Assembly (NCBI RefSeq): GCF_001704415.2
Contig: NC_030813.1
Location: 14,526,001 to 14,590,000 of the forward strand
DNA: 64,000 bases
Reading direction: 5' to 3'
DNA from: Capra hircus
Taxonomy: Eukaryota > Chordata > Mammalia > Artiodactyla > Bovidae
A program made the translations under genes and the position numbers. Below the pieces are notes generated by a model. That model searched no databases. It was not told the DNA's origin and saw only the letters and a list, made by a program, of their open reading frames with translations. Positions 47,059 through 58,639 of the stretch are shown in pieces (position 1 is the stretch's first letter; each line of letters starts with the position of its first letter).

Positions 47059-49639
47059 TTAGGTAGCTTTTCAGAGACCAAGAAAAAAATCTGCTTTTAT
47101 CCAGTGTTTTTCTTGAATGGTAGAGAGATATTTGGATACGAGTGCTAATTTATACATTTAGCACCTCATGAACTCAAGGATAAAGCAGCCAAGACATTGG
47201 AAGGGAGCTTTGTATAATCATTTGGATTAAGTTGTAATTTCTGCAATTGTTTCATGACAAACTGAAGAAAAATAAATTCAATATGGTTTAGCAAATGCAA
47301 CACAATGGTTGTAATGCAAGAAATTAAAACTAATAATTATGGGGAGGGAGAAAAGAAAATTAATGATACATGCATCAAAATGTTATGCTGTAGTTTACAC
47401 TAAAATTTGTTCTGACTTAAAAAAAAAATGAGGATCTAAGCTCTATGGCCATTTTCAAACATTGTATCAAGGAACAATGAAAACTGCTCATTGGAATTTT
47501 TGTACCTGCTCCAAGATGCAGGGGTAAACACAGATCTTAATGGTTCTAGAGGAAAGGGAAAAAGGGAATGCAGAAGGAAGTAGGATTATTACTGCAATTT
47601 TAAGTTTGAAACAAAATTCAATTTGAAAAATAAAAATTCCATTGTTTTGGATCTAATTTCTCAATACAAAATAAACAAAAGATAAAGTTAAATACATTAA
47701 AATATTTGTCACTTAGAGTTTATCAGTAGCAAATATTATAATGCAGATTTTGATAAATGTTTGTGACAAGTTTAAGCAAATTTTGGCTTTAAAATTTAGA
47801 GAAAGGTAATTGCCAAATATGTATTTTATTCTTTTAATCCAAATCATTCAGGGGGAAAGAAACAAACAGAAATTGCCCCCAGTGTTTTACTTCCTTGATA
47901 TAATCCTTAAAATACATTCTCTTTGCTATGCTTTATTTCTTGGACATATATTCTATTCAATGCAAAATAGTTCTTCTAAATAAATCTTATTTTTCAGTAC
48001 TTTGCACAAAAAGCAGCTGTAGTTTCCTCTTTAACATTACGTGGTAAAAAGTTTGGCCATGGCCATATAAAAGATGGTCAAAAATTCTAAAGCAGACTGT
48101 TAAAAATACATTAAAAGGAGCAATAATAAGATAGTGTCAAAAGCTTATTACAGTGAACAAAATTTTAAAAGCATGAGGGTAATAAAAACAATTTCAAGAA
48201 GTGTAGTCATTAAATATTTCAATATTATGGTAACCAAATATAGAACAAAGTGTATGTTCTTTTGAACATTTTCTATATCTAGGATCCAAATCAACATGGA
48301 CAACTGAACATGATCAGTATCAGTTTGAGTTTTGTCACAGTTAACAAGCCAAATTGATGCAGATCAAAACACCTTTTTCATGTCAGGAACAGAGCTTGGT
48401 TGTCAAAAAAGCATAGTGATGAGTGACCATGGGGAGAGATCCCAGCAATAATCAATTGCCAGTCAGTCATGGAAAGTGCTTATTCTGCCCTTCTACAAGC
48501 CTCTTCATTACTCGCTGTGTACCGATCTCAGGAGAGAGAAGATAAAGGTTCCTTTCAATGAATAGAGCAATAGTTTCTATGCAGAGAAATGGAGAGGAAA
48601 GCAGCTTAGATGGGGTTTAGAAATCACTTTTGTTTATTAATGTTTTATTTTTCCATTTAAAAAGATAACTTTCTTTAAGTGGCAATAGAAATAACTAAAA
48701 TGGTGCTAAAATTTGCTTTTCTCAAAATGGGTAATTCAGCATTTCCTTAAATAAATAAGTCAGAGATCTAAATATAAGTAGTAGGAAGTGATTAACTGAA
48801 TATGTTCTCTTTAAATATGTATATATACACATACATATATGTTAGAATATATCTCTGTATGTATATATGATGAATGGAATGATGATACATGGCAGCAATT
48901 TCTTAAGAATATTAAAAGGTTAATCAAAATAATAGTTTCAAATAAAGTTTACATAAATGTGCATGATTCATAAAGGCAAAATCCTCAGGTGGCTTGAATT
49001 TACAGATGCTTTTTTTTTTTAATTAAAATTCTGTTCTCTTGGGATCTATACACAATAACATTGAATCCCACTAGAAGGCCAAAAAAAAGTTATTTCTCCT
49101 TTTCTGCCTATTTATTTTTGAAACAGATGCATTCTCTTTTCCTTAAGTGAGTCCACAAGTACTTCGGCACCTTCCCTGAGCTGCTCAGCATAACTAAATG
49201 CTTATGGTAGGAAAGCTGGTCAGGGAAATGATTTTGAACGTATTTTCGTAGTGGAAAACAGGTTTGCCAAAATAGTTTGACTTTATGAAAGGGGAGAACA
49301 GCTGTATTTGGTTTATAATAAATCTTTCACAAATCAGTAAAAGCAAATAGACAGCACAACTGCAGCCCATAAAAGTGGAAAATATTAAACAACAGGCAGT
49401 GAAGTTGTTAAACTTTCCCACAGACATTGCAGGTTTGAAAAAAAAAAAAAAAAGCATCTAGAAAATCCACACAGGCAACTCACATGAAAAAGTGGACAGA
49501 ATCACATTAGAAGGAGAGAAAGAATTATTGCTGATTAGAGGAAGAATCCTGTTAAAGTGACTTTTCTAGGCATCAGGATGAAGGTGTCCACCGCTCTTTC
49601 CTCCTCCTATTACGGAATGTTAGTGCAGAATAATTACTT
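47059..49639. other. 2.6 kb without recognised repeat
   Basis: AT-rich, with a TA-rich patch at 48818-48870 and short A/T runs at 49011-49020 and 49438-49453. No lineage-specific element or credible exon. Confidence 0.5.
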
Positions 49640-50060
49640 GCTTGCCCAAAATGACAGGACACTGACCCTGCAGACTTATTGAATTATCATTGCCTGCCTC
49701 CAGGCCATGTCGGGGGTTATTCAATTTTGCCTGAGGAGGACAATCTATTATGAGAGATGAGTCAAGAAGGCATCCTCCTTGATTGCCCACCGAAACCATT
49801 ATCGCAGCACAGAGAGGGCATTGGCAGGGAGTGGACAGACAAGACAACACTGATCTCGATTACCCAGGGACAAGATACAATTTACATTACTTGAAGCCAC
49901 AGGACAGAGGGCAATCAGCCCTGGGAATCAGGCGGCAGCCCCGGAGCGAGCAGGTATTAACAGCAGAGCTGCGTCTGAGCCTCTTGCATATGCTGCTCGT
50001 GACCTTTAGCCTGAGAAGCTAGTAACTGATTGGTTTGATCTGTAATTATGTAAATCATTT
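49640..50060. promoter_or_regulatory. GC-richer repeat-free segment, candidate regulatory element
   Basis: This segment is less AT-rich than its surroundings and keeps several CpGs ('catgtcgggggttattc', 'ccccggagcgagcagg', 'agctgcgtctgagcc'). It ends with 'ctgtaattatgtaaatcatt', which contains TAAT homeodomain-type cores and a TATGTAAAT octamer-like site. No repeat is recognised in it. The open frames on both strands (49620-49850 minus, 49783-50022 plus) overlap and look incidental. Conservation cannot be tested here. Confidence 0.25.
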
Positions 50061-51484
50061 TACATTGAGAAACAGGATTGTTCTCCAAAACTAGAAGCAA
50101 AAACCAGAGTGCTAACATATGAAAACCTATGTATCATATTGACTTCATCATATCTGTCTTAAATTATCTGCACTAAGGTAATTTCCCTGCCCTAGCAGTT
50201 AATTTGACCTAGGGAACTTGTTGCAACTAAAATTGTCTACCAGTAGTGAAAACAACAGCCTCAATCCTAACCTCAGCTGCGATCCCTGTAGCCTACAATG
50301 CTTCCTGTTGTTTTTCTTTCCCCAAAGTTTTGGATAATGAATGAAAGCATCCTTTGAGCATAAGGCCCCAGTGTGCAATGTGACTGGAGTGATGTTGTAA
50401 AATTTTGATTTGAGACTCTGCTCAATAAGCCGATTTTACGGGGCTAATGATAACACAGAAAGAAATTGAATAATGCTTTCTCTTTAGACTTGATCATTAG
50501 CTAAACTTTACTGGATCCCAATATCCTGTTAAACTGTTCTACTAAATTGGAAAATCATACTCTATTTTTATTTCATTCAATAAGAAATGCTTTATTACAT
50601 ATTTTTAAAAATGATTTAATAGAGAAAGAAATGCTTACATTTGCTGTGGATTATAAAGGTCAGGGACTATGGCAGGGGTTTCTCAATATAATGATATGTT
50701 CAATTTAATATATTGGAATAATAGTCTTCTCAAAAGACCTAGTAATGGGTAGATTTTTCTAATCTTGTGAGTTCCTGTCAGCAAGAGATAAAATTCCAAT
50801 AGAAACAATGGCTCACATTTTCTAGATAATTATATAAGAATCCATGGGAAACTGCTTCAAATATGAAAAATAATCCATGTTATTTCAGAATTCTCCTGCT
50901 ATGCTATTAGTATATCTGCAGAAGCTGAAAAGCAAATAACCTCTCATTCCCTCATGAACACTGATTAATTAGGGCATGTAACGAGGGTGATTTGTGAGAG
51001 AGCTTTGCAAAACAAAAGCTTTGTGTGATTTTATGCTTGAATCCTATTCTGAATCAGGCTAGCGACTAAAGAAAATTATATTAAACCACTGACTTAAAAA
51101 TTCGAATATGTACTAGAAAAAGTTAAAAAATTACTCAGTCCCTCTTTTCAAGTTAGGATTTATTAAATAATCAAGATGCTTTGTATTTGTGTTCAATCCC
51201 AGCATATACACAAATTGATATACCCTGAGTTTGGTATCCCAGGCACATATGTCGTTCATTTCAAATGGTTCATGAAATTGATGTCAAGAAAAATAAAAGA
51301 AGAAAAGTTATTACTAAATTTAGCATATAGTGGGCACTGAAACAATTATTGATTGGCTGATAACATAAAACATAGATTTTTAGTAAGCATTGGATTAAAG
51401 ATCACAGGATATTAATATGTGTAAGGGACCCTATATTTTGCAGTAGAGAAGATTAACCTCTTCATGTTAGGCTTACAGGGGATG
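50061..51484. other. 1.4 kb without recognised repeat
   Basis: Unique-looking DNA with no family signature and no long open frame. Confidence 0.5.
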
Positions 51485-51725
51485 TACAACTTAGGGGTTT
51501 AGAGCAAGTCCCTGGAGTTAGACTCTCTGCTCTGGAATCGTACTGTGTATCTTTGAGCAACTTACTTAGCCTCTCTGGGCTTCAATTTTCTCACACACAA
51601 TCTGGGGATAATAATAGTACTTGCCACACATTGTTGTACAGATTAACTGGGATTATATACTCATAAGAGACATTTACTAGGCACTTGGCACAAATTATGC
51701 CCTCAATAAAAATTAGCATTTACTG
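51485..51725 (+). mobile_element. Ancient MIR SINE, near full length
   Basis: 'agagcaagtccctggagtta', 'gagcaacttacttagcctct', 'tctggggataataatagtac', 'gattaactgggattatatac' and 'tgccctcaataaaaattagc' cover most of MIR in order. Confidence 0.85.
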
Positions 51726-52330
51726 GTAAGTGCACAGCCAAAGGTCATTCAGCTGGGTGAAGGCAGAGCATCAATTAAAAAACAGGCTACCCTTTTATTA
51801 AAACACATTATCACCTCTCCTCTGGGTCTTTTTGTATTAATTGCATCAATTTTGTACACTCAGTTTAGCGAAAGTAGAAAATTCAAATAAACCAAGCATA
51901 TATATGTTTGAAATCATCTGTAAGCCCAACATCAAGAAAGAAGAGTCAGCAGCTTGGCATATGTTTTACCAGGTAGATTTATTTGTTTGCCTATGATGTG
52001 TCTACATTAAAATGCTGCCACACACTATAAATGGGGCCTGAAATTTTCAATTACATAAAATGTAGATGGATTTTATTGTGACAGTAACAAAAAGACAGGA
52101 TAATGAACCAGCACAGCCAGTTATCTAAACAGGAGAGCAGAGGGTCTGGCAATCAACTGACAGCCACAGAAGCTTTATCACAAGGTTTCACTTTACACAC
52201 ACACGTGTGCCTGCACTTTTCATACTTATGAAATCATGTTAATGATTCACCAAGTTTGGATACTCACTTCTTTTTTTAACAGTAGATTACGAGCATTATT
52301 CCGTGCCAAAACTGTATCCCATCAATTAAA
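51726..52330. other. No recognised feature
   Basis: Unique-looking DNA. Confidence 0.5.
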
Positions 52331-52520
52331 ATCTCTGGCTCTGGATTCAGACAAATCTGGGTTCCATTGTTAACTCTGATACTTACTAGCTGTGTGTCCC
52401 TGAGCAACTTACTAAGCCTCTATCTATAAATAAAGGGCATTAATCATCCATACCAGTCAGTTCCTAGGAAGCATTAAATAGAATAATCCATATTAAACAC
52501 ATAACACAGTTCTCCAAAAT
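52331..52520 (+). mobile_element. Ancient MIR SINE
   Basis: 'ctctggctctggattcagac', 'acttactagctgtgtgtccc', 'gagcaacttactaagcctct' match the MIR core. The 3' half is more diverged. Confidence 0.8.
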
Positions 52521-52924
52521 TATTAGTTTTTTAAAAGTTTTGTCTCTGTGATAATTTTAAATGCCTGGTTGGTGGTCCATCTTGTGGCTAGAATATAATT
52601 ATCAAGAATTTAGAAATTTAGTTCTCTTTCCTCATCACTATCATAGAAAGGCTGTCATCTTACATATATATTTTTGCCGATTGTCAGATTCTATCCTTAG
52701 AATCAGTTACTAGAAGCAAAATTTCCCATATATATATGGCAGAAACCAATACAATATTTTAAAGCAATCATCCTCCAATTAAAAATGAATAAATATATAA
52801 AAGTTCCTGGATCAGTGCACAGGCATTAAAAAAATCTTTTTGTCATATTTTGAAATTGCTTTCAGAAAGGTTATGTCTTTTCTATCAGTATTACATAAGA
52901 TTCCAACTTCCATATTGTCACTTT

Positions 52925-53160
52925 TCTAAACTGAGGTGCAATCTCTACTGTACAAATTGCAAAATTTTAACCATACACCTGCATAGATTTTTACATATGT
53001 ATACATCTATGTAACCATGACCCAGATCAATATAGAGAAACCTCCAATACCCTGGAAGGTTAATACCTTCCAAGTCAGATGTAAATTCTATTCTGACATA
53101 TATTAATATAAGGCTAGGTGTTTCTTTTATTAATTTGTTGCTTTTTCTTAAGCTTTTTTT
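52925..53160 (-). mobile_element. Ancient L1M 3' region, part 1
   Basis: 'actgaggtgcaatctctact', 'atttttacatatgtatacat' and 'gtaaccatgacccagatcaa' follow the antisense L1M order. The element appears to resume after the BovB at 54902. Confidence 0.6.
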
Positions 53161-54901
53161 AAATGTTGAGTTTTAAGCCAACTTTTTCACTCTCCCACTT
53201 TTATCAAAAGGCTCTTTAGTTCTTCTTTGCTTTCTGCCATAAGGGTGGTGTCATCCACATATCTGAGGTTATTGATTTCTCCCAGCAATCTTGATTCCAG
53301 CTTGTGCTTCATCCAGCCCTACATTTCGCATGATATACTCTGCATATAAGTTAAATAAGCAGGGTGACAATATACAGCCTTGATGTACTCTTTTCCCAAT
53401 TTGGAGCTAGTCAGTTGTTCAATGTCCCATACTAACTGTTGCTTCTTGACCTGCATACAGATTTCTCAGAAGGCAGGTAAGGTGGTCTGGTATTCCCATC
53501 TTTTTAAGAATTTTCCTCAGTTTATTGCTATCAACACAGTCAAAGACTTTAGCATAGTCAGTGAAGCAGAAGTAGAGTTTTTCTGGAATTCTCTTGCTGT
53601 TTACAATGGATGTTGGCAATTGAATCTCTGTTTCCTTTGCCTTTTCTAAATCCACTTTGTACATCAGGAAGTTCTTGGTTCGTGTACTGTTCAAGCATAG
53701 TTTGGAGAATTTTGAGCGTTACTTTGCTAGCATGTGAAATGAGTGCAATTCTGCGGTAGTTTGAACATTGACATTGTCTTTCTTTGGGATTGGAATGAAA
53801 ACTGACCTTTTCCAGTCCTGTGGCCACTGCTGCATTTTCCAAATTTGCTGGCATATTGAGTACAGCACTTTAGGACATCATCTTTTAAGATTTAAAATAG
53901 CTCAGCTAGAAATCCATCACCTCCACTAGATTTGTTCATAGTGATGCTTCCTAAGGCCCACTTGACTTCGCAATCCAAGATGTCTGGCTCTAGGTGAGTG
54001 ATCACAGCATTGTGGTTATCTGGGTCGTTAGATATTTTTTGTGTAGTTCTTCTGTGTATTCTTGCCACCTCATCTTAATATCTTCTGCTTCTGTTAGGTC
54101 CCTACCATTTCTGTCCTTTATTACGCCCATCTTTGCATGAAATGTTCCCTTGGTATCTCTAATTTTCTTGAAGAGATCTCTAGTCTTTCCCATTCTATTG
54201 TTTTCCTCTATTTTTTGCATTGGTCACTTGGGGAGGCTTTCTCATCTTTCCTTGCAATTCTTTGGAACTCTGATTTCAGATGGGTATATCTTTCCTTTTC
54301 TCCATCTTCACTTCTCTTCTTTTCTCAGCTATTTGTAAGGCCCCCTCAGACAACCATTTTGCCTTTCTTTTTCTTGGGGTTGGTGTTGACCACTGCCTCA
54401 TATACAATGTTACAAATCTCCGACTGCAGTTTTTCAAGTAGTCTGTGGATCAGAGCTAATCCCTTGAATCTATTTGTCACTTCCACTGTATAATTGTAAG
54501 GGATTTGATTTAGGTCATACCTGAATGGTCTAGTGGTTATCTCTACTTTTTTCAAGTCTGAATTTGGCAATAAGGAGTTCATGATCTGAAACATAGTCAG
54601 CTCCCCGTCTTGTTTTTGCTGACTGTAAAGAGCTTCTCTATATTGGGCTACAAAGAATATAATCAATCTGATATCAGTATTGACCATCTGGTGATGTTCA
54701 TGTGTAGAGAAATCTCTTGTGTTATTGGAAAAGGGTGTATGCTGTGACCAGTGCATTCTTTGGCAAAACTCTATTAGCCTTTGCCCTGCTTCATTTTGTA
54801 CCCCAAGGCCAAACTTGCCTGTTACTCCAGGTATCTCTTGACTTAACTTTTGCATTCCAGCCCCCTATATTGAAAAGGACATTTTTTTTTTGATGTTAGT
54901 T
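53161..54901 (-). mobile_element. BovB lacking its 3' end
   Basis: Minus-strand BovB of 1.74 kb covering, right to left, the end of the endonuclease, the linker and the reverse transcriptase. It stops at 'aaatgttgagttttaagcc', so the whole C-terminal region, 3' UTR and pentamer tail are missing, although LINEs normally keep their 3' end. The catalytic region is present but mutated (complement of 'catccacatatctgagg', giving YVDD in place of YADD). No target repeat is evident. Confidence 0.9.
54346..54855 (-). pseudogene. BovB endonuclease end and linker remnant
   Basis: The complement gives 169 open codons: GVTGKFGLGVQNEAGQRLIEF, HTPFSNNTRDFSTHEHHQMVNTD-type blocks (endonuclease core), then RPFRYDLNQIPYNYTVEV at the linker. 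Around 54575-54600 it leaves the native frame: the SDHEL motif that closes AP-type endonuclease domains (complement of 'gagttcatgatctgaaac') is readable only in another frame, after which the native frame returns. Two compensating shifts are therefore present and the product could not be active. Confidence 0.85.
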
Positions 54902-55030
54902 ATCTTACACTTAAAATAAATGAAATCACACAATATATGTTCTTCTGTGTATGCCATCTTGTGCTCAGAAAATTGTTTCTGAGATTCATCCTGCTATGTA
55001 CCAAGTTTTTTCTTTTATGCATTCTTCCTC
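54902..55030 (-). mobile_element. Ancient L1M 3' region, part 2
   Basis: 'aatgaaatcacacaatatat', 'ctgagattcatcctgctatg' continue the antisense L1M order of 52925-53160, so the BovB probably landed in this element. Confidence 0.55.
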
Positions 55031-55035
55031 TATAC

Positions 55036-55259
55036 GAGGGCTTCCCAGGTGGTGCTGTGGTAAAGAACTCACCTCCTAATGCAGGAGACACAGGAGATGT
55101 GGGCTTATTCCCTGGGACTGGAAGATCTTCTGGAGGAGGAAATGGCAACCCACTCCAGTAATCTTGCCTGGAAAATTCCATAGACAGATAAGCCTACAAA
55201 CTATAGGCCACGGGGTCCGAAAGAGTTAGACATGACAGAGCAACTGAGCACACACATAG
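55036..55259 (+). mobile_element. Bov-tA SINE
   Basis: Head 'gggcttcccaggtggtgctg', B box degraded to 'gggcttattccct', body to 'acatgacagagcaactgagc', AC-rich tail. Confidence 0.9.
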
Positions 55260-55289
55260 AAAAAATAAATTATTTACACAAAGTAAAGG

Positions 55290-55459
55290 ATTTAAAATTT
55301 AAGTTGAGGAGACAATACCAATTAGTACTTAAAATTTTCAAAAATTTCATATAATTAGGAATAAATGTCAAGAAGAATGTAGAAACCTTTACAATAAAAG
55401 GAAAAATAAATTGGTGAAATTAACCATCTAAAATGGAGAACTGTAATATTTTAATTGGA
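55290..55459 (+). mobile_element. Ancient L1M ORF2 fragment, part 1
   Basis: 'aattaggaataaatgtcaag' and 'gtagaaacctttacaataaa' resemble an internal ORF2 region that precedes the segment at 58005. The BovB separates them. Confidence 0.4.
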
Positions 55460-55682
55460 TTCAGTTCAGTTCAGTTCAGTCACTCAGCCATGTCCGACTC
55501 TTTGTGACCCCATGAATCGCAGTACTCCAGGCCTCCCTGTCCATCACCAACTCCCGGAGTTCACTCAGACTCACGTCCATCGAGTCAGTGATGCCATCCA
55601 GCCATCTCATCCTCTGTCGTCCCCTTCTCCTCCTGCCCCTAGTCCCTCCCAGCAGCAAAGTCTTTTCCAATGAGTCATCTCT

Positions 55683-56084
55683 TCACATGAGGTGGCCAAA
55701 GTACTGGAGTTTCAGCTTTAGCATCATTCCTTCCAAAGAAATCCCAGGGTTGATCTCCTTCAGAATGGACTGGTTGGATCTCCTTGTAGTCCAAGTGACT
55801 CTCAAGAGTATTCTCCAACACCACAGTTCAAAAGCATCAATTCTTCGGCACTCAGCCTTCTTCACAGTCCAACTCTCACATCCATACATGACCACAGGAA
55901 AAACCATAGCCTTGACTAGATGGACCATAGTCGGCAAAGTAATGTCTCTGCTTTTGAATATGCTACCTAGGTTGCTCATAACTTTTCTTCCAAGGAGTAA
56001 GCGTCTTTTAATGTCATGGCTGTAGTCACCATCTGCAGTGATTTTGGAGCCCCAAAAAATAAACAGTTTCCACTGTTTCTCCAT
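55683..56084 (-). pseudogene. BovB ORF2 C-terminal remnant
   Basis: The complement gives 133 open codons: GSKITADGDYSHDIKRRLLLG, SRDITLPTMVHLVKAMV, VMYGCESWTVKKAE, AFELWCWRILLRV and SLEGMMLKLKLQYFGHLM. The frame meets the upstream reverse transcriptase frame only after a shift near 56060, where GG(S)KIT is preceded by lost bases ('ccccaaaaaataaacag'). The next stop is TGA near 55683. Confidence 0.88.
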
Positions 56085-56478
56085 CTATTTCCCATGAAGT
56101 GATGGGACCGGATGCCATGATCTTCATTTTGTGAATGTTGAGCTTTAAGCCAACTTTTTTGCTCTCCTCTTTCACCCTCATCAAGAGGCTTTTTAGTTCC
56201 TCTTCACTTTCTGCCATAAGGGTGGTGTCATCTGCATATCTGAGGTTATTGAGATTTCTCCTGGCAATCTTGATTCCAGCTTGTGTTTCTTCCAGTCCAG
56301 CGTTTCTCATGATGTACACTGCATAGAAGTTAAATAAGCAGGGTGACAATATACAGCCTTGACGTACTCCTTTTCCTATTTGGAACCAGTCTGTTGTTCC
56401 ATGCCCACTTCTAACTGTTGCTTCCTGACCTGCATACAGATTTCTCAAGAGGCAGGTCAGGTGGTCTGGTATTCCCAT
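56026..56478 (-). pseudogene. BovB reverse transcriptase core remnant
   Basis: The complement gives 150 open codons over the palm region: MGIPDHLTCLLRNLYAGQEA, TTDWFQIGKGVRQGCILSPC (the RQGxxLSP motif), LFNFYAVYIMRNAGL, RYADDTTLMAESEEELKSLL with the catalytic YADD at about 56228-56242, then KLNIHKMKIMASGPI and EIDGETVETV. It is the best preserved reverse transcriptase palm in the window. It is isolated by stops and shifts on both sides, so it encodes no working enzyme. Confidence 0.9.
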
Positions 56479-56666
56479 CTCTCTCAGAATTTTTCACTGT
56501 TTATTGTGATCCACACAGTCAAAGGCTTTGGCATAGTCAAGAAAGCAGAAATAGGTGTTCTTCTGGAACTCTCTTGCTTTTTCCATGATCCAGCAGACGC
56601 TGGCAATTTGATCTCTGGTTCCTCTGCCTTTTCTAAAACCAGCTTGAACATGTGGAAGTTCACGGT

Positions 56667-56951
56667 TCACGTATTGCTGAAGCCTGGCTGGAGAATTTTG
56701 AGCATTACTTTACTAGCTTGTGAGATGAGTGCAATTGTGCGGTAGTTTGAGCATTCCGTGGCATTGCCTTTCTTTGGGATTGGAATGAAAACTGACATTT
56801 TCCAGTCCTGTGGCCACTGCTGAGTTTTCCAAATTTGCTGGCATATTGAGTGCAGCACTTTCACAGCATCATCTTTCAGGATTTGAAATAGCTCTACTGG
56901 AATTCCATCACCTCCACTAGCTTTGTTCGTAGTGATACTTTCTTTCCCCAC
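56667..56951 (-). pseudogene. BovB reverse transcriptase N-terminal remnant
   Basis: The complement gives 94 open codons: SGGDGIPVELFQILKDDAVK, ICQQIWKTQQWPQDWK, VFIPIPKKGNATECSNYRTI, ALISQASKVMLKILQ. These are the fingers-region motifs before the palm. A frameshift near 56690 separates it from the palm and another near 56940 from the linker. Confidence 0.85.
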
Positions 56952-57559
56952 TTGACTTCACATTCCAGGATATCTGGCTCTAGATGAGTGATCATGCCAT
57001 CGTGATTATCCGGGTCATGAAGATCTATTTTGTACAGTTCTTCTATGTATTCTTGCCACCTCTTCTTACTATCTTCTGCTTCTGTTAGGTCCATTCCATT
57101 TCTGTCCTTTATCGAGCCCATCTTTGCATGAAATGTTCCCTTGGTAGCTCTAATTTTCTTAAAGAGATCTCTAGTCTTTTCCATTGTGTTCTTTTCCTCT
57201 ATTTCTTTGCATCGATCGCTGAAGAAGGCTTTCTTATCTCTTCTTGCTATTCTTTGGGACTCTGCATTCAGATGCTTATATCTCTCTTTTTCTCCTTTGC
57301 TTTTCATTTCTCTTCTTTTCACAGCTATTTGAAAGGCCTCCCCAGACAGCCATTTTGCTTTTTTGCATTTCTTTTCCATGGGGATGATCTTGATCCCTGT
57401 CTCCTGTACAATGTCACGAATCTCAGTCCATAGTTCATCAGGCACTCTATCTACCAAATCTAGGCCCTTTAATCTATTTCTCACTTCCACTGTATAATCA
57501 TAAGGGATTTGATTTAGGTCATACCTGAATGGTCTACTGGTTTTCCCTACTTTCTTCAA
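56894..57559 (-). pseudogene. BovB linker remnant; endonuclease motif mutated upstream
   Basis: The complement gives 221 open codons: SRPFRYDLNQIPYDYTVEV, KRREMKSKGEKERYKHLNAE (basic), KKAFFSDRCKEIEEKN, TRDLFKKIRATKGTFHAKMG, KDRNGMDLTEAEDSKKRWQEY and LYKIDLHDPDNHDG. This is the charged linker between endonuclease and reverse transcriptase. Just upstream, at about 57585-57605, the SDH motif that ends AP-type endonucleases reads SNH (codon at 57593-57595), so a catalytic aspartate is lost. Confidence 0.85.
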
Positions 57560-58004
57560 TTTGAGTCTGAATTTGGCAATAAGGAGTTCATGATTTGAGC
57601 CACAGTCAGCTCCTTGTCTTGTTTCTGTTGACTGTATAGAGCTTCTCCATCTTTGGCTGCAAAGAATATAATCAATCTGATTTTGGTGTTGACCATCTGG
57701 TGATGTCCATGTGTAGAGTCTTCTCTTGTGTTGTTGGAAGAGGGTGTTTGCTATGACCAGTGCGTTTTCTTGCTTCTATCACCAGTCACATCCACAGCTG
57801 GGTATTGTTTTTGCTTTGGCTCCATCCCTTCATTCTTTCTGCAGTTATTTCTCCACTGATATCCAGTAGCGTGTTGGGCACCTACTGACCTGGGGAGTTC
57901 CTCTTTCAGGTTGATTTTCCAAAGTTATTTTAGATGTTTTTATTTACAGTCAATAAAATGTTATAAAATGTCATAGCAGTAACTTTTGTTCAAATAGATT
58001 TTAA

Positions 58005-58350
58005 GCTAATTTTTAAATTTATTTGGAAATGCCAAAAATTTAGAATAGACAAGCCCATCTTTAAAACAAACTGTAAAATGTCAATAGTCATAATAGAGCT
58101 TTAATATAATAATTATGTAAGTGTGATATTGGCATAAAGGTAGGTAAATAGACCAAGACAATAGACCAAAGCACCATAATGTAAACTGGCACATATGTAT
58201 TCACTTGAATGGTATCAAAGGAATCAACACCATTTAAAGAGAATAAATTACAGTATATCGTGCTGAAGCAATAGGATATTTATAAGAAAAAGAAAAAGAA
58301 AACCTTGATCTCTGCCTCACACATACAAAAACTTAATTGGAGATTAAGAT
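58005..58350 (+). mobile_element. Ancient L1M ORF2 fragment, part 2
   Basis: 'tttatttggaaatgccaaaa', 'gtgatattggcataaaggta', 'gaccaagacaatagaccaaa', 'aagcaataggatatttataa' and 'accttgatctctgcctcaca' follow L1 ORF2 order. No frame survives. Confidence 0.65.
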
Positions 58351-58639
58351 TTTTTTCCTTATGAATATCTTATTTCTAATTTAATACATAAAAATGGTGT
58401 CTTGGTGACACTTCCATTTGCATTTCTTTGGATACTAATATAATGTAACTTTTAAAATTTTCTACTTGTATTTTTCTCTTTATAATATTTGCCTTTGGAT
58501 TTTTTTTCTTATTTTCTTATTAAGATATCCACTACTTTCATAAATATACTCTAAGAGTAAGTCTAATCACCCCTTTTTATTATATATGTTGTTAATTCAT
58601 AGCATGCATATTTTCATAACATAGTTTTTTTGGGGGGGG

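Larger units (their letters stand above)
55460..57910 (-). mobile_element. BovB, 2.45 kb, with internal deletion
   Basis: The longest BovB here. From the TTCAG tail at 55460 it runs back through the C-terminal region, reverse transcriptase, linker and end of the endonuclease. Near 57768-57772 it jumps from the 'atgaccagtgcgttttcttg' block to 'cttctatcaccagtcacatc'. The other copy at 54745-54901 instead continues with 'ggcaaaactctattagcc' and keeps at least 120 bases more. From memory of the BovB consensus about 0.6 kb of endonuclease sequence is missing. CTTG at the joint suggests microhomology. The 5' end near 57910 is truncated. Confidence 0.93.
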
